Counted from the first letter of the stretch, positions 26,890-36,558 are shown. The stretch: 64,000 nucleotides of DNA from Desulfosporosinus shakirovi (GCF_020595055.1 NZ_JAJDOO010000003.1:186001-250000); one strand, 5' to 3'. The notes: a model not told the origin generated them from the sequence alone. Numbers and translations are program-made.

Positions 26890-27927
26890 TCAGGCTTGAT
26901 TTTTTAGACCATTAAAAGAAACAAGGGTCCAATCAATATCCAAGCCTACTTGGTTGCCAATTTCTAAGTCAAAGTAGTTGCTTCCCCTAGCGATGAAAAT
27001 CAAATTACCTACCGCAACTTTTATGATGCTTTGCCCCCCAACATATTTCTTTTCTGTAATCACTCCCATAGGTCTGTCATTTTCCGGTCTTACAACCTTT
27101 ATATGTTCACTCCGTACACAAGCTTCGACTCGACCGCCTCTTTTCAGTGCCGGAACGCGAAATCGGTACCCCTCCGTCTGGAACACTCCATCCTTCAATA
27201 ATCCCGGGATAAAGTTGCATTGTCCAAATAAGCTGGCAACCTCGCGGGAAACCGGTTTATTGTAAATATTGATGGGTTTATCCATCTGAAGGAGTTTCCC
27301 ATAATACAGCACAGCGATCCGATCTGCCATCATCATCGCTTCATCTCGATCATGGGTCACGAGAATCGTCGTCATTTTGAAGTCTTTATGGAGTTTGAGA
27401 ATTAAATCTCGTAGATCATCTCTCAGTTTTGGGTCAAGATTGGATAAGGGTTCGTCGAGAAGAAGAACTTTAGGTTCCAGAGCGAGGACACGGGCCAAGG
27501 CAACACGTTGCTGCTGCCCACCGGATAACTGAGAAGGATACCTTTTTTCCAGATCAGGCAGCTGCATAAGGTCTAACAACTCCCGGGTTTTATCCATTCT
27601 TTTCTTTCTGGGAGACCTTTGCATTCTCATGCCGAAAGCTATATTTTCTGCAACGGTGAGATGAGGAAACAGTAAGTTTTCCTGAAAGACCATAACAACA
27701 TCCCGTTTTTCAGCCTTAGTCTTAGTCACGTCAAGCCCGTCAATCCAGATGCTTCCTTGATCCGGCTGAATGAGTCCAGAGATCAGTCTTAACATCGTCG
27801 TTTTACCACAGCCGGAATGTCCCACAAGAGCCATGAGTTCCCCAGCTTCGATTTCCATCGAGATTTTTTCGATGGCAGGCTTTCCTTGATAGGTCTTGGT
27901 CAGGTCATTTAACCTAATCTTTGCCAT
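26890..27927 (-). CDS. ABC transporter ATPase, PotA/FbpC type
   Basis: A 345-residue ATPase with Walker A GHSGCGKTT, signature LSGGQQQRV, Walker B LLLDEPLSNLD and the H-loop in VTHDRDEA. A C-terminal TOBE-like region follows. It energises import by the two permeases directly upstream. The ATG follows AGGAGAG. Gene order SBP-permease-permease-ATPase matches the YnjBCD/iron-spermidine type of importer. Confidence 0.92.
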   Translation of the reverse strand: MAKIRLNDLTKTYQGKPAIEKISMEIEAGELMALVGHSGCGKTTMLRLISGLIQPDQGSIWIDGLDVTKTKAEKRDVVMVFQENLLFPHLTVAENIAFGMRMQRSPRKKRMDKTRELLDLMQLPDLEKRYPSQLSGGQQQRVALARVLALEPKVLLLDEPLSNLDPKLRDDLRDLILKLHKDFKMTTILVTHDRDEAMMMADRIAVLYYGKLLQMDKPINIYNKPVSREVASLFGQCNFIPGLLKDGVFQTEGYRFRVPALKRGGRVEACVRSEHIKVVRPENDRPMGVITEKKYVGGQSIIKVAVGNLIFIARGSNYFDLEIGNQVGLDIDWTLVSFNGLKNQA

Positions 27928-27949
27928 AAGCTCTCTCCTATTTCTCCAC

Positions 27950-28756
27950 TTACAGGTAGTAAACGTTTGTTTTTTCTTCGGAGTCAGTGATAACTCGTTC
28001 TATAATAAGCATTAGGATTAGAGAGGACAGGATAAAAATCAAGCTTAAACCGGAAGCCATCACTCGATCACCCGAGTTGACAAAAGGAAATAGCAAAATG
28101 GGTAGGGTCATGATTTTCCCTCCCCCAATAAGATAGGTGAGAAAATACTGACTAAAAGAAACGTTGAACATAAGGACTCCTGCAGAAATCATGCCGGGAT
28201 ACAAAAACGGGAGGGATGTAAACCAAAATCTTTGCCACCCGTTCGCCTTGAGGATCTTGGCCTGATCTTCCCATTTCGTTCCTAAAGCTTTATAAATACT
28301 GGCAAAAATCCTAATGCCGTAGGGCAGCACAAGCGGCAGATGCACTAAAATGACTCCGAGGAGAGTGTCTGCCAGCCCATAGCGTATAAAAGCAATCTGA
28401 ATTCCCATCCCAACAGCGATGGTTGGAATAATCGTCGGTGCAAGTACTAATAGTTCGATAAGTCTTTTTCCCGGAAAAATGTATAAGCCCAGGGCTTTCC
28501 CTGCCGGAATACTGAGTATCATGCCAAATCCAGTGACAACCAGGGAAATGAGAATACTCATTCCCAAGCTTGAGAGCATCCTGCTCTGTTGAGAAAACAG
28601 ATATCTCCATCCTCTTAAGCCGAATTCGTTGGGCAGCAGGGCGTTTGATGCCCAACCTTGACTAAAAGACCAAATAATTAAGACGAGAAAAGGAAGGATC
28701 AGGACTAAGAGAATTGAGACTAAGACTATGTGGCCCAGTGCCTTTGATCTATCCAT
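27950..28756 (-). CDS. ABC transporter permease (YnjC-like, second subunit)
   Basis: The start MDRSKALGHI is set by a GGAG site that overlaps the stop of the preceding permease; the frame is open further upstream without a suitable site. The 268 residues contain six membrane helices and the EAA loop region (ILKANGWQRFWFTSLPFLYPG) that contacts the ATPase. It pairs with the product of 28762-29631. Confidence 0.87.
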   Translation of the reverse strand: MDRSKALGHIVLVSILLVLILPFLVLIIWSFSQGWASNALLPNEFGLRGWRYLFSQQSRMLSSLGMSILISLVVTGFGMILSIPAGKALGLYIFPGKRLIELLVLAPTIIPTIAVGMGIQIAFIRYGLADTLLGVILVHLPLVLPYGIRIFASIYKALGTKWEDQAKILKANGWQRFWFTSLPFLYPGMISAGVLMFNVSFSQYFLTYLIGGGKIMTLPILLFPFVNSGDRVMASGLSLIFILSSLILMLIIERVITDSEEKTNVYYL

Positions 28757-28761
28757 TTTTT

Positions 28762-29631
28762 CTAACTCCATTTCCTTAGATACTTTTTCGCCGACAAATA
28801 ATAGATAAAAATTGAGACCGCACAAACCAGTGATACGATCATATTAATCACCATGGCAATCGGTCGAGCGGAAAGATCTGCAGAAATGAAATTCAGGTAG
28901 GCCCAGACCGGCATGGTCTTGGGATAAGTTGCACCTAATAAATAAGGTACTTCAAAGGCACCAAAGGAATAAGCAAACACAAGCGCAGAAGCAGATATGA
29001 TACTTGGCATGCTTAAAGGGAGGATAACGTGGAAGAATACTTGCCCCGGTGAAGCTTTGAGATTTTGGGCCGCTTCTCCTAACTTTGTGTGGATGTTTCT
29101 CATGACGGTATAAACCATAAAAGTCACAAAGGGTATTTCCTTCCAAATATAGATCAGAATAATTCCCAGAGCATTTTGTGTATAAAAAAAAGCTGGAAAG
29201 GAGGCTGTATCTGATATTAAGCCTCCTTTTAGTAATAGACGGGAGAGGATTCCTCCTTGGGAGAGAATAAAGACGATCATCAGAGCCACGACTAGATGAG
29301 GCACAGCAATTGGGAATTTATAAAGGAACGCTATAAAACTCTTCTTAACCGAAGTCCTTAACAGGTAATAAGCCAGAAATGTTCCGCTGACCGTGGCTAT
29401 GGTTGTGGAAAGGAGGGCAATATAAAAGGTGTAGCTAAGAGATTTGAAAAACTCCGGTTTATTTAACACTTCCCGATAATACTTAAAGGTTAAATCCTCT
29501 TGTCCGATAGCTGGAAAATAACCTAAGCTCTGGATAAATGCTAAGATAAAGCCCCCCAAGAAGAAAATAAGAATAACAGACAAGGCCGGTGTGAGATAGA
29601 GATACGCTTTTAACGAATCTCTACTGACCAC
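28762..29631 (-). CDS. ABC transporter permease (YnjC-like, first subunit)
   Basis: The likely start is a GTG (MVSRDSLKAYLYLTP) inside the end of the SBP gene, giving a 4-codon overlap; the frame is open upstream but out of frame with coding there. The 289 residues have six helices and the EAA motif near AAQNLKASPGQVFF. It forms the channel with the second permease. Confidence 0.85.
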   Translation of the reverse strand: MVSRDSLKAYLYLTPALSVILIFFLGGFILAFIQSLGYFPAIGQEDLTFKYYREVLNKPEFFKSLSYTFYIALLSTTIATVSGTFLAYYLLRTSVKKSFIAFLYKFPIAVPHLVVALMIVFILSQGGILSRLLLKGGLISDTASFPAFFYTQNALGIILIYIWKEIPFVTFMVYTVMRNIHTKLGEAAQNLKASPGQVFFHVILPLSMPSIISASALVFAYSFGAFEVPYLLGATYPKTMPVWAYLNFISADLSARPIAMVINMIVSLVCAVSIFIYYLSAKKYLRKWS

Positions 29632-30874
29632 TTTGGATGACCTGTTCTTTCCACAATTCTTCGATAACCGGTATATAGGCTGCTGAGATTTCCGGGAGTC
29701 GATGAGTCTGAAGCTCTTCCGTTGAGAGAGTGGCAATTCCGGGGTTTATCCCTTCAAGGTCTTTAAGTGACTGAGGATCCAGCTTATTTACATCAAGAGA
29801 GATTAAATCTCCCCAATTCTTAGGTTCATACTTACTTAATTGAGCTTCAGGGCTCAACATAAAATCAGCTAAGGCTAGCGCCCCATTTTTGTTGGCAGCA
29901 TTGAAAGGAATCGCCAGGAAGTGAGTATTTCCGATCGTCCCGTTATTCCATAGGTTGGTGCGTACGCTATTGGGCAAAAGTCCCTGCTCGATCATCCCTG
30001 AAAAAATAGCGGGATTGTAGGACATCGTAATGTCTACTTCTCCATCAGCAAAGAGTTGGTGCAATGCCGCAATGGAAGATGGGTAAGTTTTTCCTTGACG
30101 CCATAGGTAGCCTTTAGCAGCTCCTAAATAATCCCACAAAGGTTGCAACTGCTTATTAAGTGTTGCTTTATTCACTTGTTCTGTATAAGGAAAAGCTTGG
30201 TAACCTCCACACAGCTCATACATCAATTGCCTGACAAAAACACTTCCTGTGAAATCCGGCAATTCCGGATAAGTAAATCTTCCTGGATGCTTCTTTAGCC
30301 ACTCCAGCAGTTCAGCGCTGGATTTAGGGGGATTCTTTACTTTAGTCGTATCAGAGGCAAAAACGAATTGCGCTTTTCCGTAAGGAACTTCATATCCTTC
30401 AACAGGGAATCCGAAATCATTAGCAATATCCGGTGCCGTTTTATCGACGTAATTTTGATAGTTGGGGACTTTATCCGCAAAGGGTCCCCAAAGCAAGTTG
30501 GCCTGACGAGCTGTACGGAAATTTTCTCCATTGATCCATACGAGGTCGATAGAGCCTTCCTGCTTGTTCGCTTGTTTCTCTCCGATGAGCTTATTCAAGT
30601 ACTCATCCGGCCCCATGGGAACGCGATTCACCTTAACCCCATATTCCTTCAGCATGGAACTCGCTACAACTGCATCAACCCATGTGTTAGTCCGCTCATC
30701 CCCGCCCCACATATAAAAATTCACCGTAGTCCCCTTGGCCTCTGACAGAATAGTCGTCCACTCTTTATCCAGGGGATTATTTTGAACCTGGCCTGGGGTT
30801 GGCACAGACGAATTGCTGGCACATCCTGTCAACAGCACACTAAGCGTCAGAAGTATCCTCAATAATTTCTTCAC
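29621..30874 (-). CDS. ABC transporter substrate-binding lipoprotein, YnjB-like
   Basis: The start is a GTG giving MKKLLRILLTLSVLLTGC, a lipoprotein signal with lipobox LLTGC. Mature length is about 400 residues. The segment VNFYMWGGDERTNTWVD and the fold resemble E. coli YnjB, whose ligand is unknown. No riboswitch for thiamine or another vitamin precedes it, which argues against those substrates. It follows the OYE-type gene by about 55 bp. Confidence 0.87.
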   Translation of the reverse strand: MKKLLRILLTLSVLLTGCASNSSVPTPGQVQNNPLDKEWTTILSEAKGTTVNFYMWGGDERTNTWVDAVVASSMLKEYGVKVNRVPMGPDEYLNKLIGEKQANKQEGSIDLVWINGENFRTARQANLLWGPFADKVPNYQNYVDKTAPDIANDFGFPVEGYEVPYGKAQFVFASDTTKVKNPPKSSAELLEWLKKHPGRFTYPELPDFTGSVFVRQLMYELCGGYQAFPYTEQVNKATLNKQLQPLWDYLGAAKGYLWRQGKTYPSSIAALHQLFADGEVDITMSYNPAIFSGMIEQGLLPNSVRTNLWNNGTIGNTHFLAIPFNAANKNGALALADFMLSPEAQLSKYEPKNWGDLISLDVNKLDPQSLKDLEGINPGIATLSTEELQTHRLPEISAAYIPVIEELWKEQVIQSGQ

Positions 30875-30928
30875 TGGTCTATCTTCCTTCTCTCTTTTTA
30901 CTGAATAACTCATAACCATTGAACTCTT

Positions 30929-31993
30929 TCAACTAAATATAAATTCTCTGCGCGAGTGACTTTCCTGCCACACTTTCCCAGCCCAAGCGGGATCTGTCAG
31001 TAAAGTCCTTCCGATCCCTACTAAATCCGCAGTATCACTAGTGATTATCTCATTCGCCGCTGACCGTGTCTTAATTCCCCCTGTTACCATTACCGGAATA
31101 TCAACCACTGGTTTTATCGCTCTTGCCATATAGGTAAAGAATCCTTCAGGTCCGCTCTTGAGATACCCGCAGAGCCCTCCTGATAGATCCAAACAATCTA
31201 TGCCTGCTTCTCCAAGCCGGGGAGTGGCTTCTACACTGTCATGGATATGATTCCCGCCAAATAAGCGATCATCAGCTCCCAGTCTATAAAATAAGGGCAT
31301 ATTTACTCCAATTGCTTTTCTCACGATGCTTATAACTTCAAGTGGAAACCGTAAGCGTCGTTCTAAAGTTCCACCATATTCATCCCCACGTACATTCGTC
31401 AAAGGAGAATAAAATTGGTTCAACAAATAACCATGTGCCCCGTGAATCTCGACGAAATCAAATCCTGCCTGTTTTGCTCGCCGCGCAGCTCTTCCGAAGT
31501 CAGCAACGATTCTTCTGATCTCTTCTCTGCTTAATTCACTGGGAGGATTTCCGGTCTCTTCTTGCTTTTGACCAAATCGAGAAAGATAAGGAGATCGTAT
31601 CCCCGAAGGAGCAGAGGGCGAGTGAAGAGCTCTGGCTCCGGCATGACTGATTTGGATTCCCACCGGTACCCCTTCCTTATGGATCATAGTTACAAGTTTC
31701 TTCAACCCATCGACCATTGAATTCTTATGAATTCCCAACTGCTGGGGATGAACTTTCCCTTTGGTATTAACGTAGGCATGTTCGACTATGATAAGCCCCA
31801 GCCCCGCCCTGCCCCGCCATTTCATTGTCGGATCTTGCCCGGGATATACACGGGCTCGAAGTAAATAATGGTCTATTAATTTGGAAGTAACTTCACCTTT
31901 TTCTGTGGCAATATCAAGTGCCATAGGAGGCATCACTATACGATTACTAAGGAAAAGATTTCTGATTTGGAGAGGAGAAAATAAATGACTCAT
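30929..31993 (-). CDS. NADH:flavin oxidoreductase, Old Yellow Enzyme family
   Basis: A 354-residue FMN barrel. The catalytic segment HGAHGYLLNQFYSPLTNVR (histidine pair) and the phosphate-binding GIGRTLLTDP are present. The C-terminal Fe-S/FAD half of the long 2,4-dienoyl-CoA reductases is absent, so it is the short form. An insertion of about 15 residues (VYPGQDPTMKWRGRAG) follows the DHY segment. It starts inside the stop of the MBL gene (4 bp overlap). It would reduce an activated C=C bond; the substrate is unknown. Confidence 0.88.
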   Translation of the reverse strand: MSHLFSPLQIRNLFLSNRIVMPPMALDIATEKGEVTSKLIDHYLLRARVYPGQDPTMKWRGRAGLGLIIVEHAYVNTKGKVHPQQLGIHKNSMVDGLKKLVTMIHKEGVPVGIQISHAGARALHSPSAPSGIRSPYLSRFGQKQEETGNPPSELSREEIRRIVADFGRAARRAKQAGFDFVEIHGAHGYLLNQFYSPLTNVRGDEYGGTLERRLRFPLEVISIVRKAIGVNMPLFYRLGADDRLFGGNHIHDSVEATPRLGEAGIDCLDLSGGLCGYLKSGPEGFFTYMARAIKPVVDIPVMVTGGIKTRSAANEIITSDTADLVGIGRTLLTDPAWAGKVWQESHSRREFIFS

Positions 31994-32775
31994 AGTTCTA
32001 TCAACATCCCATCATAAGCTAAGGACACATTAGGATAGCTCTCAAGCTCTGCTTCGATTTGGGCAACCGTCGTTGGTGTACTGTAATGCATCGCCAGATG
32101 CGTGAGAATCGTGTGTTCAGCTCTAACCATATTTCCTAACTTGATGGCTTCGACCATGGACATATGGCTATGGGGATACCAATTCTCCCCATGAAAGGTT
32201 GAATCACAAATCAAAGCATCAACCCCTTGAATTCTCTCGGCTGTTGACTCCGGCAATCCAGATGTATCTGTGAAATAAGCTACTCTTTTTTCCGCTTCCA
32301 GAAGAATACCCGCGGTCGGGATACTATGCCTGGCCGGTAAGCCAGTGAGCTTTACCTCTCCAAATTGATAGGTCCGCTCAAATTCCCAGGTTTCAATTTT
32401 AAAGACATCCTCTAAAAAAGGGTAAGCCGACCGGAATTCCTCCACTGAACCAGGGGGTAAGAAGAGCCTTAGGGGTCGTTTCCGGCTGAGTTTAATATAG
32501 AATTCAAGGTCTCCGATCCCGCCAAAATGATCATAATGCCAGTGTGTGATAAAAAGATAATCCAGAGATTTGATCCGCTCTTTGATTAACTGGCTTCTCA
32601 AATCGGGGGAAGCATCGATTAGTAATCTTTCATGTCCAATATCAAGGACTGCCCCGCTGCGAGTCCGGGCCAGGTGGGGCTTTTCTTTAGCTTCCAGACA
32701 GGCAATACAGTCACAGTAAAATGATGGCACTCCCGGGCCGGCTCCGGTTCCCAATAACTGAAATCTAACCGTCAT
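31990..32775 (-). CDS. Metallo-beta-lactamase fold hydrolase, PhnP-like
   Basis: A 261-residue MBL protein. The dinuclear metal motif is HWHYDH (about residue 77). An N-terminal CDC-x2-C triad recalls the extra zinc site of PhnP, a cyclic phosphodiesterase. The C-terminal H in HLAMHY completes the site. The ATG follows AGGAGG. No phn (C-P lyase) genes are nearby, so a cyclic phosphate or nucleotide substrate other than the phosphonate intermediate is likely. Confidence 0.85.
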   Translation of the reverse strand: MTVRFQLLGTGAGPGVPSFYCDCIACLEAKEKPHLARTRSGAVLDIGHERLLIDASPDLRSQLIKERIKSLDYLFITHWHYDHFGGIGDLEFYIKLSRKRPLRLFLPPGSVEEFRSAYPFLEDVFKIETWEFERTYQFGEVKLTGLPARHSIPTAGILLEAEKRVAYFTDTSGLPESTAERIQGVDALICDSTFHGENWYPHSHMSMVEAIKLGNMVRAEHTILTHLAMHYSTPTTVAQIEAELESYPNVSLAYDGMLIEL

Positions 32776-32835
32776 ATTAGTTCCTCCTGAATTCTTCAGA
32801 AACGCATATCAGTAAACTAGTTCAAGGACACTATT

Positions 32836-33798
32836 CTAAATATAGGACAACTGAATCGCTTGTTCAGAACACTGTCCGACACAGGTATAACAAGCACTGC
32901 AAGCTTCAGGATGAACAGCTGTTGCCACTTTCCGGCCATCCTTTTCGACCATTTCCAATACCCCGGTAGGACAAAAATCTACACACAAGCCATCCCCAAG
33001 GCACTGATCCGAGTCAATAAAGATTTCTACCCTCGCTGCACTGTCCCCTTTGCTCTCTGGTCGCCTCGAACCAATCTTATCCATAACAGGGTGAAGATAG
33101 ATTTTCTTCCTCTCTTCAGGTATACTCTTCTGAGCTAACTTCTGAAGAGATTGCGCCATAGGTTCCAGTAAATGAGTCGGAACGGATAGATAGAGTTCAA
33201 AATCATCAATTTCACTGGAAGCGCGAGCCCCATAACAACCAAAGGAAATATTCATTTCTCCTGTATTCATTGGTTGAACGATCAAATCGGCACATGTCGA
33301 GTTGAACCCTGAGGTTTTAAAGGCTTGGCGTTCTCCATTATGATAGGTTTGAGCACAACAGAGCCACATCGCTTGCTCAGGCCATATGGTAAAAACCACC
33401 ACATCCGGTTCAAATGTTGCTTTATCCAGAGGGGCAAGCAGGGTCGCTTCATAGCTTCCAGCCTTAAATTCGGAGCGGGAGCTGATCATCTTTCGGGCGG
33501 TTTCGATGTTTGGCATTTTTTTAAACAGGAGATATAGATCTCCTGATCTAAGCTTGGCTGACATTTCTACCAAGCCCAGGATACCCGACCCGTCTGGACA
33601 GGCGTGACTGCGAGGCGGCATATATAGACAATTCCCTCGTCTTGCCGTAATAATCGATTGGCAATGTCGTAAGGGCACAGGTGGTTCGAACATCTGCGAA
33701 GGTCTCTCTTCTCCAGGTCTCATCATTCTCACTGCCACCGGATCCCAACGAAGTGAGAGAGTCTCTTTGAAAATTTTCATCATCTCTTGGTAATCCAA
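32836..33798 (-). CDS. DUF169 protein fused to a 2[4Fe-4S] ferredoxin
   Basis: A 320-residue fusion. Residues 1 to about 240 form a DUF169 domain with several conserved cysteines (RHCQSI, GNCLYMPPRSHACPDG). The last 70 residues are a ferredoxin. Its first cluster motif is CLGDGLCVDFCP, where Asp takes the place of the second Cys. The second motif is complete (CSACYTCVGQC). The start is TTG after GGAAGGG. DUF169 has no settled function. It lies between the HdrD-like gene and the PhnP-like hydrolase. Confidence 0.85.
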   Translation of the reverse strand: MDYQEMMKIFKETLSLRWDPVAVRMMRPGEERPSQMFEPPVPLRHCQSIITARRGNCLYMPPRSHACPDGSGILGLVEMSAKLRSGDLYLLFKKMPNIETARKMISSRSEFKAGSYEATLLAPLDKATFEPDVVVFTIWPEQAMWLCCAQTYHNGERQAFKTSGFNSTCADLIVQPMNTGEMNISFGCYGARASSEIDDFELYLSVPTHLLEPMAQSLQKLAQKSIPEERKKIYLHPVMDKIGSRRPESKGDSAARVEIFIDSDQCLGDGLCVDFCPTGVLEMVEKDGRKVATAVHPEACSACYTCVGQCSEQAIQLSYI

Positions 33799-33839
33799 AT
33801 TTTATCCCTTCCTCTCAGCTGCTTCTAACCCAGCGTCCA

Positions 33840-34970
33840 CTAGTCTGCCATGACCCGTTCCCAAAGTTTTTCTCCTTCCGGACCATCAAACATCCTTTTA
33901 GCCTTGTTCTTCAGCCCCTCGAAATCCTGGTCTAAATCAAGCAACAAATTTAAGACATGCTTTGTTGGAACACGACCGGAATTTTTACTAAGATTCAGAA
34001 CACAACTCAAACAATAGGACGCCATAATTTTCGCACCGGAACGCTTAATTTCATCCAAACGAGACTTTACCATATTATCTGCCAATTCAGGTTGAAAGTG
34101 CGTAACCTGACCACCGCTGCCGCAGCAAGCCGTCGTCTTCCGGCTATGCTCCATTTCAACAAGCTGATACCCTCTTTTCTTGAGAGCAGCGCGAGTTTGG
34201 CTCGCAAAAATTTCTTCAAAACGATCTGGACAAGAATCATGAATTGTCACAAGTTTCAATGGATCCGACTCTGTTTTTTTCAATACAGGAGAATCACCTA
34301 AAGCCTCATAGATGGTCATTAAAGTGATTCCCAGGTCACCCACGGCAGGCCTAAGCTGATAGTAGCAACTTGGACAGGCAACAATCAGTGATCTTACTTT
34401 AAGCTTTTCAAGCTTCTCCATAAGATAACTAGCATAGTCATCTCCTCGCCTCTGTAAACCCAATTGATACAAGGGCTTACCGCAGCAATCTGTCAGAAGC
34501 GTGAGCTCTGGATACCTTTGGTTAAGGTTATTAAAAGCTGCTTTTGTTAACTCCGGAGAATAAGTGAGTAATGTACATCCTGGGAAAAAAGCAACGGGGC
34601 TAGGCTGATCAAGAGAAAATTCTTCGTAATGAGTGCCATTTAATTCTCGGTAAAGAGTCATTACATTCAAATCTCGGTCTGGGAACATATACTTAAATTC
34701 GTCGATTAAAATCTCATTATCTTCAACAGCTTTTGTCCTTGCTTCAGCGAACATAGTTCTTGGGCTTAATGAAGCCGGACATACCGCCTCACACAAACCA
34801 CAGAGAGAGCATGCATAGGCCTCCTCAACAGTGGGTTGACGCATGGCAATGCTGACTAGATCTTCACCAATTTGCTCCAACATTGGACATTCAGCAATGC
34901 ATTGTCCGCAATTAAGACAATTGTCACCAATTTCTTGACAGGCATTATTCAATTTCTGAGAAGAACTCAT
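33840..34970 (-). CDS. HdrD/GlpC-like Fe-S oxidoreductase (CCG domains)
   Basis: A 376-residue protein. Two N-terminal [4Fe-4S] motifs (CLNCGQCIAECP, CSLCGLCEAVCP) precede two CCG domains (PGCTLLTYS...CCGKPLY...CPSCYY and HDSC...ACCGSGG...CLSC). In heterodisulfide reductase such domains hold the active cluster for disulfide or quinone chemistry. No membrane segment is present. It is a paralog of the 38278-39429 protein. The electron partner may be the DUF169-ferredoxin encoded directly downstream. Confidence 0.88.
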   Translation of the reverse strand: MSSSQKLNNACQEIGDNCLNCGQCIAECPMLEQIGEDLVSIAMRQPTVEEAYACSLCGLCEAVCPASLSPRTMFAEARTKAVEDNEILIDEFKYMFPDRDLNVMTLYRELNGTHYEEFSLDQPSPVAFFPGCTLLTYSPELTKAAFNNLNQRYPELTLLTDCCGKPLYQLGLQRRGDDYASYLMEKLEKLKVRSLIVACPSCYYQLRPAVGDLGITLMTIYEALGDSPVLKKTESDPLKLVTIHDSCPDRFEEIFASQTRAALKKRGYQLVEMEHSRKTTACCGSGGQVTHFQPELADNMVKSRLDEIKRSGAKIMASYCLSCVLNLSKNSGRVPTKHVLNLLLDLDQDFEGLKNKAKRMFDGPEGEKLWERVMAD

Positions 34971-35149
34971 ACATGTCTCCCTTCTATCATTTCTTAATTA
35001 GCTATGCTTTTCTCCTGAAAGGCTTTCTTATGCGTTATGAGTGAACTCGTTCAACCAAAGCTGAACATCTGGTCTTCAGATTGGGACTCTACCCCACCTG
35101 AAGTTTTACGAAGAACCATATAGTGGGGCTCTTAAAAACCGGATCATCG

Positions 35150-35995
35150 TCAGACGGTTTCTCTCACAGGGGGTAAAGCGTGAGATTTCAGGCCTAAATC
35201 ATCTAAAAGACTAATCGTTCTTAGCGGGACAATCACCTCTGGGTCGTTCTTTGCTGCCAATGCTATACCTTGAAGAACTGGCAACTGACTTGCCAGGTCT
35301 ACAGGGATATCCACATCAGGAACCATTTCTACATAACCAAAAGGAATTTCATCTTTGGCAGCCTTAGTTACCAGCATATCTAATGCTGTGATTCCGTTTA
35401 GATTATAAAATACGTTATTGAAATTAAAGTTTGTCGTACAGGTTAAACCTACGAGAGAAAAACCGCCTTCCTGGCAGGCTGCTTCCACGAGGGAAGCCCC
35501 AATGAGCGTGCCATCGCTTCCCCTAACTTCGCGGATAGCGCCCTTTTGTCCGGATTCCGTGAGGCTAAGTTTCTCTAACTTGTTTAGCGCCTCTCGGAGA
35601 ATATGGAGTTGCAATGTTGGTAAATCTCCACCGCTTATGAGTACCGCATCTGCCAATCGTTCGTCTGACCCTGATTTGAGAATAAAATCCGTTGCATATT
35701 GCATGCAATCATCGAAGCTACCTCCCTGATCTGAGAAAACCCCGGCAATTCTCAGCGGATATTTAACTTGGGTCAAAATGGAGTCAAGGTATGAGCGATC
35801 TCCATCTTGGTTATAACAAATCCAAATATCCTCTTCTTCGACAGAAAGACAAACATCAATGACGTCTAGAATACAGGCTTGATAAAACGCATTGGCTTCT
35901 TCGGGCGTAAGAATTCCTCCGCGAGCTTCAGTCAAACGGGTCTTACACACTCCGACTTTAGGCACCTTGGTAAAAACAATGATCGCTTTTTTCAT
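35150..35995 (-). CDS. DUF2064 / TIGR04282-type glycosyltransferase-like protein
   Basis: The start MKKAIIVFTKVPK is set by GGAGG overlapping the GNAT stop. The 281-residue protein has the family N-terminus PKVGVCKTRL (nucleotide-sugar or nucleotide binding) and a metal-binding ISGGDLPTL. Members are found in arsenosugar-type gene sets and elsewhere, and most lack a tested activity. It is coupled to the GNAT gene. Confidence 0.8.
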   Translation of the reverse strand: MKKAIIVFTKVPKVGVCKTRLTEARGGILTPEEANAFYQACILDVIDVCLSVEEEDIWICYNQDGDRSYLDSILTQVKYPLRIAGVFSDQGGSFDDCMQYATDFILKSGSDERLADAVLISGGDLPTLQLHILREALNKLEKLSLTESGQKGAIREVRGSDGTLIGASLVEAACQEGGFSLVGLTCTTNFNFNNVFYNLNGITALDMLVTKAAKDEIPFGYVEMVPDVDIPVDLASQLPVLQGIALAAKNDPEVIVPLRTISLLDDLGLKSHALPPVRETV

Positions 35996-35996
35996 C

Positions 35997-36476
35997 TTAA
36001 ATTCCTCCAATATATTTCATAGAGATTGGTTTGCAGTCCTCTTTGTCCGGACATTCACTGCATTGTTCTCTGTATGGCTCTGGTAATTCGAGAAAACTAA
36101 AGGCTTTAAACCCCATGTTTATATAAAAATCAGTTGCATACCCTCTTGCTACCGTCGTAATGTGATAAGATTCCTGGGGTTCAAATTGCGATAGAAGATT
36201 TTTACAACATTCCCATGGATTCCGAACTATTTCTGTCATAAGAAGTCGCCCTATTCCTTGACGGAGACTGTCTTGCTTAACCCCTAGTACCTCGAGAAAA
36301 AAACGTCTCTTTTCATACTCAACAACCTTGGCTCCTGCTACTACCCTTTCATTTTCTTTGACGATTACCTGATCTTCAATCTCACCGGGAAAACCCATCC
36401 CATACTCCATGAGAATTTCACTTAGCTCAAATTCATCCTGTGGTTCAGCAAAAAGTATCCTAGCTACCACAATCAT
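35997..36476 (-). CDS. GNAT family N-acetyltransferase with C-terminal Cys motif
   Basis: A 159-residue acyltransferase. The acetyl-CoA loop QDSLRQGIGRLLM (about residues 73-85) is typical. The C-terminal tail CSECPDKEDC may bind a metal. It is the first gene after sigma-54 promoter 6 and overlaps the ribosome site of the DUF2064 gene. A damaged copy exists at 24208-24292. The acceptor substrate is unknown. Confidence 0.82.
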   Translation of the reverse strand: MIVVARILFAEPQDEFELSEILMEYGMGFPGEIEDQVIVKENERVVAGAKVVEYEKRRFFLEVLGVKQDSLRQGIGRLLMTEIVRNPWECCKNLLSQFEPQESYHITTVARGYATDFYINMGFKAFSFLELPEPYREQCSECPDKEDCKPISMKYIGGI

Positions 36477-36558
36477 CTCCTACTTTCGTACCCCAGTAAT
36501 TTTTTTGTCATAGTTGAAACAGCAAAATTAAGCGCTAAGACTTATAACTTTGGTAATA

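Noticed and set aside
29621-30928. Thiamine (TPP) riboswitch upstream of the YnjBCD-like operon
   Set aside because: The gap before the binding-protein gene is only about 55 bp and shows no such fold.
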